A stretch of 64,000 nucleotides of DNA from assembly GCA_037447455.1 (NCBI GenBank), contig JBBIGQ010000012.1, positions 8,913 through 72,912 on the forward strand. The letters run 5' to 3'. Within the stretch, counting starts at the first letter, position 1, and each line of letters begins with the position of its first letter. The notes under the pieces were generated by a model. That model had not been told where the DNA came from and searched no databases. It worked only from the letters and a program-made list of their open reading frames with translations. A program made the translations under genes and the position numbers. This DNA comes from BPGX01 sp037447455. GTDB taxonomy: Bacteria > Bacteroidota > Bacteroidia > B-17B0 > Aurantibacillaceae. Below, piece after piece: positions 26,907 to 35,627 of this stretch.

Positions 26907-28928
26907 GTGTTTCGCTACATTTTATCAAATATTTTAATATTCATTTTGTTGGCGTGTCATCATAAAACCGATAACGCTTCTTTTAATACTGCAAACTCAG
27001 AAAACTCAAATATCACAAACTACCTCAATCATTCCGATAGCGCTCAATATGTAGGCAAACAAACCTGTATGCTCTGCCATCAGGATATTTACAATCACTT
27101 CATTCATACAGGTATGGGAAAATCATGGCGATATGCCATTCAAAACAACTCTTCTGCGATATTTAATCACTCGTTACTATATGATAAATACAGAGATTTA
27201 CACTATCAGGCATTGCTCATCCAAGACACTATTTACATGAAAGAATTTCGTTTAGATAAAAAAGACACTATCTTCATGATGCTGAAAAAAATTGACTACA
27301 TCGTTGGTTCCGGACATCACACCAATTCCCATATATACAATGTTAATGGCTACTTGTTTCAAGCACCTATGACGTTTTATACTCAAAAGAAAATCTGGGA
27401 TTTTCCACCGGGCTTTGAAAATGGCAACAACACCCGCTTTTCAAGAAAAATTGGGCTGGAATGCATCACTTGTCACAATGCTTACCCTCAAATCGTTTTG
27501 GGCTCCGAAAACAAATACACGTCTATCCCAACTGGTATTGATTGCGAACGTTGTCATGGCCCTGGCAGTATTCATGCCAATAAAATTCGCCGTGGTGAAA
27601 TAACTGATACTTCCAAATACATAGATTATTCCATCGTTAATCCCGCCAAACTCCCGATTGACAGGCAATTTGACATTTGCATGCGTTGTCACTTACAAGG
27701 AAATGCTGTGCTGGGGAATAACGCTACTTTTTATGATTTCAAGCCCGGTATGAAACTCAGTCAATTCATTCAAGTGTTTCTGCCACGTTTCACCGATTCA
27801 AAGGACAATTTCATCATGGCCTCTCATGCCGATAGATTAAAACAAAGTCAATGTTTTATCCAATCTCTTAAAAAAAGCCAAGCTACCAATACCTTAAAAC
27901 CATATCAAAATGCTTTGACCTGTGTTACCTGTCATAATCCACATATCTCTGTCAAACAAACTCAACAAGAAAAGTTTATAAATACCTGTAACTCCTGTCA
28001 TAATCCAAATGGCCTAAGTTCAAAAACCTGTTCATCTAAAACATTTTTAAATGCTAAAAAACACAATGACTTTAAACAAATGAATTGTATTACTTGCCAC
28101 ATGCCTGTTTCTGGTTCAAAAGACATTCCACACGTCACCATCCACGACCATTTTATTCGTATCCCGGATAGACAAAATACTAAAGCCAACCGGAATCATC
28201 AATTTTTGGGACTTGTTTGTATCAATGACTCTCAACCATCTCGTGAAACAAAAGCCAAAGCATATATTTATCAGTTTGAAAAATTTGATCCATACCCCTA
28301 CTATCTGGATAGCGCAGAGAAAATTTTGAATATACAATCTAATGCAGACATAAAAAAATATCTACATACATATATACACTTATTATTTCTCCAAAAACAA
28401 TACAGTAAAATAGAACAAATTATTCAAACATTTGGCTTACAAAATCTTATTAAAACTCTATCAAAAAAAGAGCCGAATAATACCGACGCATGGACATCCT
28501 ATCGCTTAGGCGAAGCAGAGTATCTTATTGGAAACACAAAAAATGCAGAGATATTCTATTCAAACGCTGTGAATTTAGCACCGTATATTTTAGAATTTCG
28601 CAATAAATTAGCCGTTGCTCAAATGCAAAACAATCAAGCGAATAATGCTTATAAAAACTGGCTTTGGATTCTCAAAGAAAATCCAATGTTTGTGCAAACG
28701 TATTCTAATCTTGGTTTTATGAAATTACAACAACATCAAATGGACAGTGCTTACTATTACCTTAAAAATGGCTTGCGTTTTGATCCTGATAATGAAATGC
28801 TTTTATTAAACTTATTGAATTATTATTTACAAACTAATGATAAACTCAATGCACAAAAAACTGCCAAACACATCTTAAAAATCAACCCTGATAATTTTCA
28901 AGTCAAACAATTATTAAATGCTCTATAA
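26907..28928 (+). CDS. Multiheme cytochrome c (seven CxxCH) / TPR lipoprotein
   Basis: A 673-residue exported protein. A short hydrophobic signal ends at LLAC (Cys17), a probable lipobox. Seven CxxCH heme-attachment motifs are visible: CMLCH (54-58), CITCH, CERCH, CMRCH, CVTCH, CNSCH and CITCH, all within the first ~400 residues, in the style of cytochrome c554-like doubled-CxxCH proteins. The C-terminal ~200 residues are TPR helices (EAEYLIGNTKNAEIFYSNAV). The start is GTG 26907, because no in-frame ATG precedes the signal peptide. It probably carries electrons in the periplasm or on the outer membrane; the partner is unknown. It heads an operon with mltG, 3 bases apart. Confidence 0.85.
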   Translation: MFRYILSNILIFILLACHHKTDNASFNTANSENSNITNYLNHSDSAQYVGKQTCMLCHQDIYNHFIHTGMGKSWRYAIQNNSSAIFNHSLLYDKYRDLHYQALLIQDTIYMKEFRLDKKDTIFMMLKKIDYIVGSGHHTNSHIYNVNGYLFQAPMTFYTQKKIWDFPPGFENGNNTRFSRKIGLECITCHNAYPQIVLGSENKYTSIPTGIDCERCHGPGSIHANKIRRGEITDTSKYIDYSIVNPAKLPIDRQFDICMRCHLQGNAVLGNNATFYDFKPGMKLSQFIQVFLPRFTDSKDNFIMASHADRLKQSQCFIQSLKKSQATNTLKPYQNALTCVTCHNPHISVKQTQQEKFINTCNSCHNPNGLSSKTCSSKTFLNAKKHNDFKQMNCITCHMPVSGSKDIPHVTIHDHFIRIPDRQNTKANRNHQFLGLVCINDSQPSRETKAKAYIYQFEKFDPYPYYLDSAEKILNIQSNADIKKYLHTYIHLLFLQKQYSKIEQIIQTFGLQNLIKTLSKKEPNNTDAWTSYRLGEAEYLIGNTKNAEIFYSNAVNLAPYILEFRNKLAVAQMQNNQANNAYKNWLWILKENPMFVQTYSNLGFMKLQQHQMDSAYYYLKNGLRFDPDNEMLLLNLLNYYLQTNDKLNAQKTAKHILKINPDNFQVKQLLNAL

Positions 28929-28931
28929 AAA

Positions 28932-29945
28932 ATGGCAAAATCCTCTTCCATATTTCAATACTTTTTTCTGACAATTTTCATTCTTCTTAGCATCATTGCC
29001 TTTTATATTTATAAAATTTATACCTCCAAACCCAAAATCCAAAAATATGCATTTGTTTACATTTATCCTTCTATGAATGTCCAACAATTGACGGACACCT
29101 TAGAATCTAAAAAAATTATCTCACACAAGTTTGCATTCCATTTATTAGCAAAACAAATGCAATTAAGGAATTTAAAAGCTGGTAAATACCGCATTACAAG
29201 CACTATGACTTTACCTGCAATTATTCGCCTTTTCAAAAATCAGCAAGATGAAAAAGTAACCATCAACATACACGCAAGAGTTTTTTATCTGGATGATTTC
29301 ATCAATGCTTTGGATAATAAACTAATGATTCAAAGACAAGATATTATTCAAACCATCCACGAATACCCTTCCATCAAAGACAATGAATGGCTAAATTATT
29401 TATTTATTAAATCCTACAAAGTCAATTGGGCAATTAATGCTCGTTTTATTTTAGACAGTATATTCAATTATTATCAGAAAGTGTGGAACAATCAACGATT
29501 ACAACTACTCAAACAAACTGCCCTTTCTCAAAAGGAAGCAATGATTCTGGCTTCTATTGTGCAGCACGAAAGTTTTATTTATTCAGAACAAAGAAAAATT
29601 GCTGGCGTATATCTGAATCGTTTGAAAAAGCAAATGCCCTTACAAGCCGATCCTACCCTCAAATACCTTCACCATAAAATGGATGTCAATCGTGTATACA
29701 ATGCTGATAAAGAAAACAATTCGCCCTATAATACTTACAAATTCAAAGGATTACCACCCACCACATTAGGTGCTGTGAGTGTGCAGGCATTAGATGCTGT
29801 GCTTAATTTTGAATCTCATAATTATCTTTACTTTTGTGCAAAACCTGAATTGAATGGTTATTCCAATTATTCTGAAACCTTTCAACAACACTTAAACTAC
29901 GCCCGTCAGTATCAACAAAAATTAAATCAACTGAACATCAAATAA
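28932..29945 (+). CDS. mltG: Endolytic murein transglycosylase MltG (YceG-like)
   Basis: MltG cuts nascent glycan strands at the inner membrane and sets their length. The 337-residue protein has one N-terminal membrane helix (YFFLTIFILLSIIAFYIYKI). The catalytic region ILASIVQHES places the active-site Glu in HES, where E. coli has KET; GVYLNRLKKQMPLQADPTLKY and SPYNTYKFKGLPPTTL are the other family signatures. The following kinase gene overlaps its stop by one base (TAATG). Confidence 0.94.
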   Translation: MAKSSSIFQYFFLTIFILLSIIAFYIYKIYTSKPKIQKYAFVYIYPSMNVQQLTDTLESKKIISHKFAFHLLAKQMQLRNLKAGKYRITSTMTLPAIIRLFKNQQDEKVTINIHARVFYLDDFINALDNKLMIQRQDIIQTIHEYPSIKDNEWLNYLFIKSYKVNWAINARFILDSIFNYYQKVWNNQRLQLLKQTALSQKEAMILASIVQHESFIYSEQRKIAGVYLNRLKKQMPLQADPTLKYLHHKMDVNRVYNADKENNSPYNTYKFKGLPPTTLGAVSVQALDAVLNFESHNYLYFCAKPELNGYSNYSETFQQHLNYARQYQQKLNQLNIK

Positions 29946-31465
29946 TGCAACAACATTATACACAAAAACAAACATTCAAATGGATTTTGGCCATTGGGGC
30001 TGTTATCATAATGGGCATTTCTTTGTATTTTACCAATCAACTTGTAAAAAATATTTCTAACGAAGAGCGTAACAAAATACAACTCTGGGCAAACGCTGTT
30101 CAAAAAAGAGCACGGCTGGTTAAAATTACTTCAGAACTTTTTGAAGCATTAAAAGATGAAGAAAGAAAAAAAGCCGAACTCTACGCAAAAGCCACACAAC
30201 ATCTCATCAAAGCCACCCCCGAAGACATCCCTTTTATTTTAGATGTTTTGAAAAATAATACCACCGTCCCTGTAATTCTCACGGATGACAAGGGAAATAT
30301 TACCACATATAGAAACATTGATTCTATCTACATGCAAAACGAACTTCAAGCGGATAGCATTTTACAACTTATGAAAAAAAATGCAGAACCGCTTGTCATA
30401 AAAGTTTACGGTAACAAAAAAAATTTCTTGTATTACAAAGATAGCCGATTGTTAGAGAATATTCATCTGGTATTTGACAGCATCGTACACTCTTTTATCA
30501 ACGACATCGTTACTAATTCTCTCAATGTGCCGGTGATTTATGTCAATACCACCAAAGATAAAATTATTGCTGCTGGAAATATCGATACTACTCAACTTAA
30601 TTCATATGAAAAATTACAACAACAAATTCAAACTTTGGCTAAACAAAATCCCCCTGTTGAAATTGATATTGGGAATAATCAAAAAGGTTACATCTACTAT
30701 GCCGAATCCCCCATCATTACTAAACTTCGTTATTATCCATTTATTCAGTGGATTATCATTTCTGCTTTTGTATTATTTGCTTATGTATTGTTCAGTTGGG
30801 CAAGAAAGACCGAACAGGATTTAATTTGGATTGGATTAAGTAAAGAAACCGCACACCAATTAGGCACACCTATTTCAGCATTAAAAGCGTGGCTGGAAGT
30901 ATTAAAGTCCGAAATTCCGGATAATTCAGTCCTTCCAGAAATCGAAAAAGATATCGAACGATTAAATATTATCTCCGAACGCTTTTCAAAAATTGGTTCA
31001 GAGCCAGAACTCAAACTACAAAATATACATCCCATTATTGAAAACATTATCTCTTATTTACAATCCAGAATATCCAAGAACATCAATATTCAATTTATTC
31101 CATATAATCAGGAATTAACGGCCCGATTATCTAAAACATTATTAGAATGGGTGTTAGAAAATCTTATTAAAAACGCCGTGGATGCTATGAACGGAAAAGG
31201 CACTATAATTATTAAAACAGGGATATTAAACACTTCTCAACTTTTCATTGATGTCATAGACACCGGTAAAGGTATCCCTAAACATTTACATAAAACAATC
31301 TTTAAACCCGGCTTTACCACAAAGAAACGTGGCTGGGGATTAGGCCTTTCATTAAGCAAAAGAATTATTGAAGAATATCACAAAGGAAAAATTTTTGTAC
31401 ATCATAGCGAAACGGACAAAGGTACGTGCATAAGAGTTGTGTTGAATAAACAGAAAGGTGAATAA
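29945..31465 (+). CDS. Membrane sensor histidine kinase
   Basis: A 506-residue two-helix sensor kinase: TM1 around residues 12-32 (WILAIGAVIIMGISLYF), a periplasmic sensor region of about 230 residues, and TM2 around 262-282 (WIIISAFVLFAYVLFSW). The HisKA box GLSKETAHQLGTPISALK carries the phospho-acceptor His304. The HATPase follows with the N box NLIKNAVDAM, the G1 box DTGKGIP and a G2-type GWGLGLSLSKRI. No HAMP domain is evident and no response regulator is adjacent, so it is an orphan. Its signal may relate to cell-envelope state given the mltG neighbour, but that is inference. Confidence 0.92.
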   Translation: MQQHYTQKQTFKWILAIGAVIIMGISLYFTNQLVKNISNEERNKIQLWANAVQKRARLVKITSELFEALKDEERKKAELYAKATQHLIKATPEDIPFILDVLKNNTTVPVILTDDKGNITTYRNIDSIYMQNELQADSILQLMKKNAEPLVIKVYGNKKNFLYYKDSRLLENIHLVFDSIVHSFINDIVTNSLNVPVIYVNTTKDKIIAAGNIDTTQLNSYEKLQQQIQTLAKQNPPVEIDIGNNQKGYIYYAESPIITKLRYYPFIQWIIISAFVLFAYVLFSWARKTEQDLIWIGLSKETAHQLGTPISALKAWLEVLKSEIPDNSVLPEIEKDIERLNIISERFSKIGSEPELKLQNIHPIIENIISYLQSRISKNINIQFIPYNQELTARLSKTLLEWVLENLIKNAVDAMNGKGTIIIKTGILNTSQLFIDVIDTGKGIPKHLHKTIFKPGFTTKKRGWGLGLSLSKRIIEEYHKGKIFVHHSETDKGTCIRVVLNKQKGE

Positions 31466-31470
31466 ATCAA

Positions 31471-32397
31471 ATGTTACTCTCTGCTAAATATTCTCAAGTA
31501 GTAAAAGAAACTGCTCAAAAGCTGGGCTTTGATGCCTGCGGTATTGCAAAAGCAGAACCATTGTTTCAAGAAGCTAAAAAATTAGAACTGTGGCTGAAAA
31601 AAGGATTTCACGGAAAGATGCATTACATGGAAAAATATTTTGATATTCGTGTTAACCCCGAATTATTACTCCCAAACGCTAAATCTGTCATTGTAGTTTT
31701 GTATAATTTTTTTCCGGCACAACAACAAAATCCGCACTCTCCAAAGATTTCCAAATACGCGTATGGAAAAGATTATCATTTAATATTAAAAGAAAAATTG
31801 TTTGGGTTTTACAATGAGTTAAAAAAACAAATTGGTAATTTCAATGCACGTGCCTGCGTGGATAGCACACCAATACTGGAAAAAATATGGGCTAAAAAAA
31901 GTGGATTGGGTTGGATAGGAAAACATTCTAATCTCATCGTAAAACAAAAAGGATCTTACTACTTCATTGCAGAATTAGTTACCGATTTAGAATTAAGTCC
32001 GGATCAAGAAATAAAAGATTACTGTGGCACTTGTACTAAATGCATAGATGCCTGCCCTACAAATGCTATTATTCAACCGTATGTAGTAGATGCTTCAAAA
32101 TGTATTTCTTACCTCACAATAGAATTAAAAGACGAACTAATCCCAGAAGAATTCAAAGGTAAAAAGGATAATTGGATTTTTGGATGCGATGTATGTATGG
32201 ACGTTTGTCCGTGGAATCGCTTTGTTCAGCCCCATCAACATCAGGAATTATCTCCGTACAAAGAAATTCTCAACTTTTCACAGCAAGATTGGGAACAATT
32301 AACAGAAGAGCAATTCAAAGTTTTATTTAAACTTTCGCCTATCAAACGCACAAAATTTAAAGGTTTCAAAAGAAATCTGAAATTCATAAAACTATGA
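31471..32397 (+). CDS. queG: Epoxyqueuosine reductase QueG
   Basis: QueG performs the last step of queuosine synthesis, reducing epoxyqueuosine in tRNA with cobalamin and two [4Fe-4S] clusters. The 308-residue protein carries the family N-terminal GFDACGIAKAEP, the cobalamin-region motif CVDSTPILEKIWAKKSGLGW, a first ferredoxin cluster CGTCTKCIDACP (Cys185, 188, 191, 195) and a second CDVCMDVCPWN (from Cys239). The C-terminal HEAT-like part of longer QueG proteins is absent, as is usual in Bacteroidota. It overlaps the next gene by 4 bases (ATGA). Confidence 0.95.
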   Translation: MLLSAKYSQVVKETAQKLGFDACGIAKAEPLFQEAKKLELWLKKGFHGKMHYMEKYFDIRVNPELLLPNAKSVIVVLYNFFPAQQQNPHSPKISKYAYGKDYHLILKEKLFGFYNELKKQIGNFNARACVDSTPILEKIWAKKSGLGWIGKHSNLIVKQKGSYYFIAELVTDLELSPDQEIKDYCGTCTKCIDACPTNAIIQPYVVDASKCISYLTIELKDELIPEEFKGKKDNWIFGCDVCMDVCPWNRFVQPHQHQELSPYKEILNFSQQDWEQLTEEQFKVLFKLSPIKRTKFKGFKRNLKFIKL

Positions 32398-32924
32398 CGA
32401 AAAAATGCTTCTTAATCATTTTAAGTACAAGTATATTTTATACAAAATGTTCTCAGGAAGATACGCTTCAACCACGTATTAAAATGGATAAAGAAAAATT
32501 AAAACGGCAATTTGAATACGCCAATCAACGGCTGATACAAAAAGAAATTGACGAAATGGATTACTTTGAAAAAACACATCAAATGCCTTTTGTCAAAACT
32601 ACTTTTGGTGTGCGCTATTATGTTTATGATTCTATTAAAAAACAAAGTAAAATCAAAGATGGCGATGAAATAACAATGAATTACACCATATCCTTATTAG
32701 ATGGGACCGTATGCTACACCGATGAAGAAAAACCTAAAACATTCATAGTCGGAGCAGAGCACATAGAAAGCGGTATTCATAAAGTACTACCTTATCTTCA
32801 TTATGGCGATAAAGCATACATATTAATACCATCTCATTTAGCACATGGATTATTAGGAGATTTTTCCAAAATACCACCGCAATCGCCCATTATGTATAAA
32901 ATTGAAATTTTTAAGAAAAAATAA
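32394..32924 (+). CDS. FKBP-type peptidyl-prolyl isomerase lipoprotein (GldI-like)
   Basis: A 176-residue lipoprotein with a lipobox-like FYTKC ending at Cys19, a helical segment (about 30-60) and an FKBP domain (about 70-176): KDGDEITMNYTISLLDGTVCY, GIHKVLPYLHYGDKAYILIPSHLAHG. The fold matches the GldI/FKBP-type lipoproteins of Bacteroidota, which help fold exported proteins in the periplasm. Assignment specifically to GldI is uncertain, so no symbol is given. It is the last gene of the operon that begins with the multiheme cytochrome. Confidence 0.82.
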   Translation: MTKKCFLIILSTSIFYTKCSQEDTLQPRIKMDKEKLKRQFEYANQRLIQKEIDEMDYFEKTHQMPFVKTTFGVRYYVYDSIKKQSKIKDGDEITMNYTISLLDGTVCYTDEEKPKTFIVGAEHIESGIHKVLPYLHYGDKAYILIPSHLAHGLLGDFSKIPPQSPIMYKIEIFKKK

Positions 32925-32929
32925 TACGC

Positions 32930-33655
32930 TCATTTTCTCAACTCAAAATTTTGTCCCAGATACACTTTTCTTACCATTTCATCGTTGGCTAAATCTTCTG
33001 CAGTACCCGATTTAATCACCTTCCCGGAATAAAGTAAATACGCTCTATCTGTAATACTCAAAGTTTCGTGCACATTATGATCGGTAATCAGCACGCCAAT
33101 GTTTTTTTCTTTTAATTTTTTTACTACGGTTTGAATATCTTCTACCGCAATAGGATCCACGCCTGCAAACGGTTCGTCTAATAAAATAAACTTTGGTTTT
33201 GTAGCCAATGCTCTTGCAATTTCTGTTCTTCTTCTTTCTCCGCCAGATAACTGGTCACCTAAATTTTTTCGGACATGGTGCAAATTAAATTCACTCAACA
33301 ATTCTTCCATTCGTTGTTTCTGCTCTTCTTTTGATAAATTGGTCATTTCAAGAATTGCCAGAATATTGTCTTCTACCGATAATTTTCGGAACACCGATGC
33401 TTCCTGCGGCAGGTAAGCAATGCCTAATTGGGCTCTTTTGTACATTGGTAAATGGGTAATATCTAAGTCATCCAAGAAAATTCTTCCACTATTCGGCCGA
33501 ATCATCCCTACAATCATATAAAAAGAAGTCGTTTTTCCAGCGCCATTTGGGCCTAATAATCCCACTATTTCGCCCTGATTGACTTCAATACAAACCTCAT
33601 TTGCTACTATTCTACTTCTATACTTCTTGGTTATTTTATCAGTATGTAATTTCAT
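32930..33655 (-). CDS. lptB: LPS export ABC transporter ATP-binding protein LptB
   Basis: LptB powers extraction of lipopolysaccharide from the inner membrane together with LptF/LptG. The 241-residue ATPase has Walker A GPNGAGKTT (residues 35-43), the LptB-specific Q-loop region YLPQEASVFRKLSVEDN, the signature LSGGERRRTEIARAL, Walker B FILLDEPFAGVDPI and the switch ITDHNVHETLSITDRAY. A candidate partner permease gene lies at 59341-60762. It is downstream of the ferredoxin reductase gene with a 6-base gap, so the two probably share a transcript. Confidence 0.95.
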   Translation of the reverse strand: MKLHTDKITKKYRSRIVANEVCIEVNQGEIVGLLGPNGAGKTTSFYMIVGMIRPNSGRIFLDDLDITHLPMYKRAQLGIAYLPQEASVFRKLSVEDNILAILEMTNLSKEEQKQRMEELLSEFNLHHVRKNLGDQLSGGERRRTEIARALATKPKFILLDEPFAGVDPIAVEDIQTVVKKLKEKNIGVLITDHNVHETLSITDRAYLLYSGKVIKSGTAEDLANDEMVRKVYLGQNFELRK

Positions 33656-33661
33656 GGAGTT

Positions 33662-34723
33662 TTACAAAGCATCGTAATCTATAATGAGCCGTTCGCTTTC
33701 AGGATGTGCCTGACAAGTTAATATATAACCGTCCGCTACCTCTTGTTCTGTCAGTGCATAATTCACCGTCATTCGTGCCTTTCCTTCTATTATTTTTGCT
33801 CTGCAGGTACTACACACGCCACCTTTGCAACTAAAAGGAGCGTCCACGCCATTTTGAATAGCCACATCTAAAACATTAATACCATTAGAGTTTAATTTGA
33901 AAGTAGTTTCAAGCCCATATAAAATAACGGTTACTTCTGATTCTATACTTTCTCTTGATTCATTCGTATCATTAGCACTTTCAACGGCTGTAAAATATTC
34001 AATGTGTATTTTTTCATTAGGTACATTTAATTTTTTAAGCGTACTTTCAATGAGTTGCATCATTGGCGTGGGCCCGCAAATAAAATGTTCGTCTGCATTT
34101 AATCCATCATGTTTATTTAACAATGTTTGAATTTTATCTTCATTCAGCAAACCGAATTGTTCCGCCGGGTAGTTGGCTGGCGGATTATCAAAAATATAAA
34201 TGGTTTTTAAATGGGGGTTAGATTGGGTCAATACATCAATTTCATTTTTAAATATCACATTGCCGGGCTCTCTATTCGCATAAAATAAAATTACCTGGCT
34301 TTGTTTTTCTATAAATAAAATGCTCTTTAGAATACTCATCATAGGCGTAATACCACTTCCTCCTGCCCACAAAACATATTTTTTAGCGTGTGAAGAATTG
34401 AGTTCGGTATAAAACTTTCCGGAAGGGGGCATTACTTCTATTGTTTCGCCTACTTTAAGTTGACGATTTATATAAGTGGACATTTTACCATTAGGGACCT
34501 CTTTGACGGCTACTTTTAATTCTTTTTCATAATACGGGCTGGTGCAAATGCTGTAAGATCGCATGACATTTTCACCATTGATATTAATTTTCAAAGTGAT
34601 AAATTGTCCTTGCTTAAAGCGAAATTGAGAAACATATTGTAAAGGAACATCAAAACTAATAGCAACGGCATCTTTTGAAACTTTTTCAATAGTTTTTACT
34701 TTTAATGGATAAAAGTGCGACAT
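33662..34723 (-). CDS. PaaE-like FAD/NAD(P) reductase with C-terminal 2Fe-2S ferredoxin domain
   Basis: A 353-residue reductase: the FAD domain (about 1-100) has MRSYSICTS, the NAD(P) domain has LWAGGSGITPMMSILKSIL and FICGPTPMM, and a plant-type ferredoxin domain at the C-terminus has CKGGVCSTCRAKI plus a distal Cys in ILTCQAHP. This is the order found in PaaE (phenylacetyl-CoA epoxidase reductase) and related flavodoxin/ferredoxin reductases. No paa catabolic genes are nearby, so the natural partner is unknown. ATG 34723 (MSHFYPLKV) is preferred to the TTG at 34744, because the latter lies in a promoter box. Confidence 0.9.
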   Translation of the reverse strand: MSHFYPLKVKTIEKVSKDAVAISFDVPLQYVSQFRFKQGQFITLKININGENVMRSYSICTSPYYEKELKVAVKEVPNGKMSTYINRQLKVGETIEVMPPSGKFYTELNSSHAKKYVLWAGGSGITPMMSILKSILFIEKQSQVILFYANREPGNVIFKNEIDVLTQSNPHLKTIYIFDNPPANYPAEQFGLLNEDKIQTLLNKHDGLNADEHFICGPTPMMQLIESTLKKLNVPNEKIHIEYFTAVESANDTNESRESIESEVTVILYGLETTFKLNSNGINVLDVAIQNGVDAPFSCKGGVCSTCRAKIIEGKARMTVNYALTEQEVADGYILTCQAHPESERLIIDYDAL

Positions 34724-34741
34724 TATTTGTGTTTTTTGGGA

Positions 34742-34749
34742 CAAACCTA
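34742..34749 (-). promoter_or_regulatory. Promoter -7 box for the reductase-lptB operon
   Basis: On the reverse strand it reads TAGGTTTG (TAnnTTTG), with a TTG about 22 bases upstream. It ends 18 bases before ATG 34723. Confidence 0.5.
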
Positions 34750-34831
34750 ATGAAAAAATTCTTGTTATTCACAAAAACAGCCATATAGGCCAGTGTATGC
34801 AACGTAAAATTTTTTATTAAATATTTTTCCT

Positions 34832-34839
34832 TATCTTTG
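34832..34839 (+). promoter_or_regulatory. Promoter -7 box (TATCTTTG) for the exosortase locus
   Basis: TATCTTTG matches TAnnTTTG and lies 14 bases before the ATG of the small PID-CTERM-like gene at 34854. No clear -33 TTG is present. Downstream genes overlap tightly, so this may drive the whole set through glyA. Confidence 0.5.
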
Positions 34840-34853
34840 CAACAAAATAATTT

Positions 34854-35105
34854 ATGATGTTCAATCAGAAACATAAGTATTTTAAGTATTTATTTTTTGG
34901 AGTGTTTTTTTTGTGTGCGGTATCTATAGTTTTTGGTGCAGTGCCACCACCGCCTCCCCCGCCCGGATGTTGGCCGCCACCTTGTATTCCAATTGATGGT
35001 GGAGTGAGTTTATTGATTGCTGCTGGTGCTCTATATGGTGTAAAAAAATCCTATGATAAATTCAAGTCCAGAAGAGATAAAGGACAGACCGGATATTCAG
35101 AATAA
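34854..35105 (+). CDS. Tiny PID-CTERM-like exosortase substrate
   Basis: An 83-residue protein: a signal peptide (about 1-29, YLFFGVFFLCAVSIVFGA), a run of seven prolines, GCWPPPC, then the sorting-type segment PIDGG (residues 46-50), a hydrophobic helix VSLLIAAGALYGV and a basic cluster (KKSYDKFKSRR). This tripartite motif-helix-basic tail is the hallmark of exosortase/archaeosortase substrates, and P-I-D-G-G corresponds to the PID-CTERM class of Bacteroidota. The region between the two expected cleavage sites is only about 20 residues with two cysteines. A 13-residue tail follows the basic cluster. The exosortase gene starts inside this gene (53-base overlap), strongly linking the two. The role of the product is unknown. 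Confidence 0.8.
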   Translation: MMFNQKHKYFKYLFFGVFFLCAVSIVFGAVPPPPPPPGCWPPPCIPIDGGVSLLIAAGALYGVKKSYDKFKSRRDKGQTGYSE

Positions 35106-35625
35106 TCAGTCCTCAAAAATCAATTTTTCTGATCCAAGAGTTAAGTTTGTTTTTATATCCGCAGTGGTTTACTTTTTATTGTATGTTCTTTATGAGTTTT
35201 TATTGAAGAAGTATACCTTGTTAGATGAATATGTGATTCGAATCATTATTAATAATGCCGATGAAATGCTCAAACGAATGGATTTTAAGACGTTCAAAAC
35301 GACAGATCTTAATGATTTTCAGGTTATTGGCATTCATGGTTCTGTTGGTGTTTGGGTAGGGAAGGCCTGTGATGCTATTTCATTATTCATAATTTTTTCT
35401 GTTTTTGTGCTTGCTTTCCCTGGAAGGCAAAGGGATAAATGGTGGTTTGTTCCTTTTGGAATTTTAACGATACATATTCTCAATGTGTTTAGAGTGGCGG
35501 CACTGGCGGTTATTACTTATTATGCGCCAGAATGGTTAGAGTTTAATCATACATACACATTTACATTCCTTGTATATAGCTATATATTTCTGTTGTGGAT
35601 TTGGTGGGTGAATAAATATGCGTAG
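35053..35625 (+). CDS. Exosortase family membrane protein (XrtX/XrtF-like)
   Basis: A 190-residue multi-spanning inner-membrane protein with about five helices. The archaeosortase/exosortase triad can be placed as Cys106 in GKACDAISLF, Arg147 in LNVFRVAAL and His166 in FNHTYTFTF; each lies at a membrane helix boundary as expected. Exosortases are transpeptidase-like enzymes that cleave C-terminal sorting signals after export. The N-terminal ~28 residues are polar and extend out of the PID-CTERM gene; there is no later in-frame ATG before the first helix. Assignment to a particular Xrt subclass is uncertain, though the short length, the Bacteroidota host and the PID-type substrate favour the XrtX/XrtF group. 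Confidence 0.85.
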   Translation: MINSSPEEIKDRPDIQNNQSSKINFSDPRVKFVFISAVVYFLLYVLYEFLLKKYTLLDEYVIRIIINNADEMLKRMDFKTFKTTDLNDFQVIGIHGSVGVWVGKACDAISLFIIFSVFVLAFPGRQRDKWWFVPFGILTIHILNVFRVAALAVITYYAPEWLEFNHTYTFTFLVYSYIFLLWIWWVNKYA

Positions 35626-35627
35626 CG

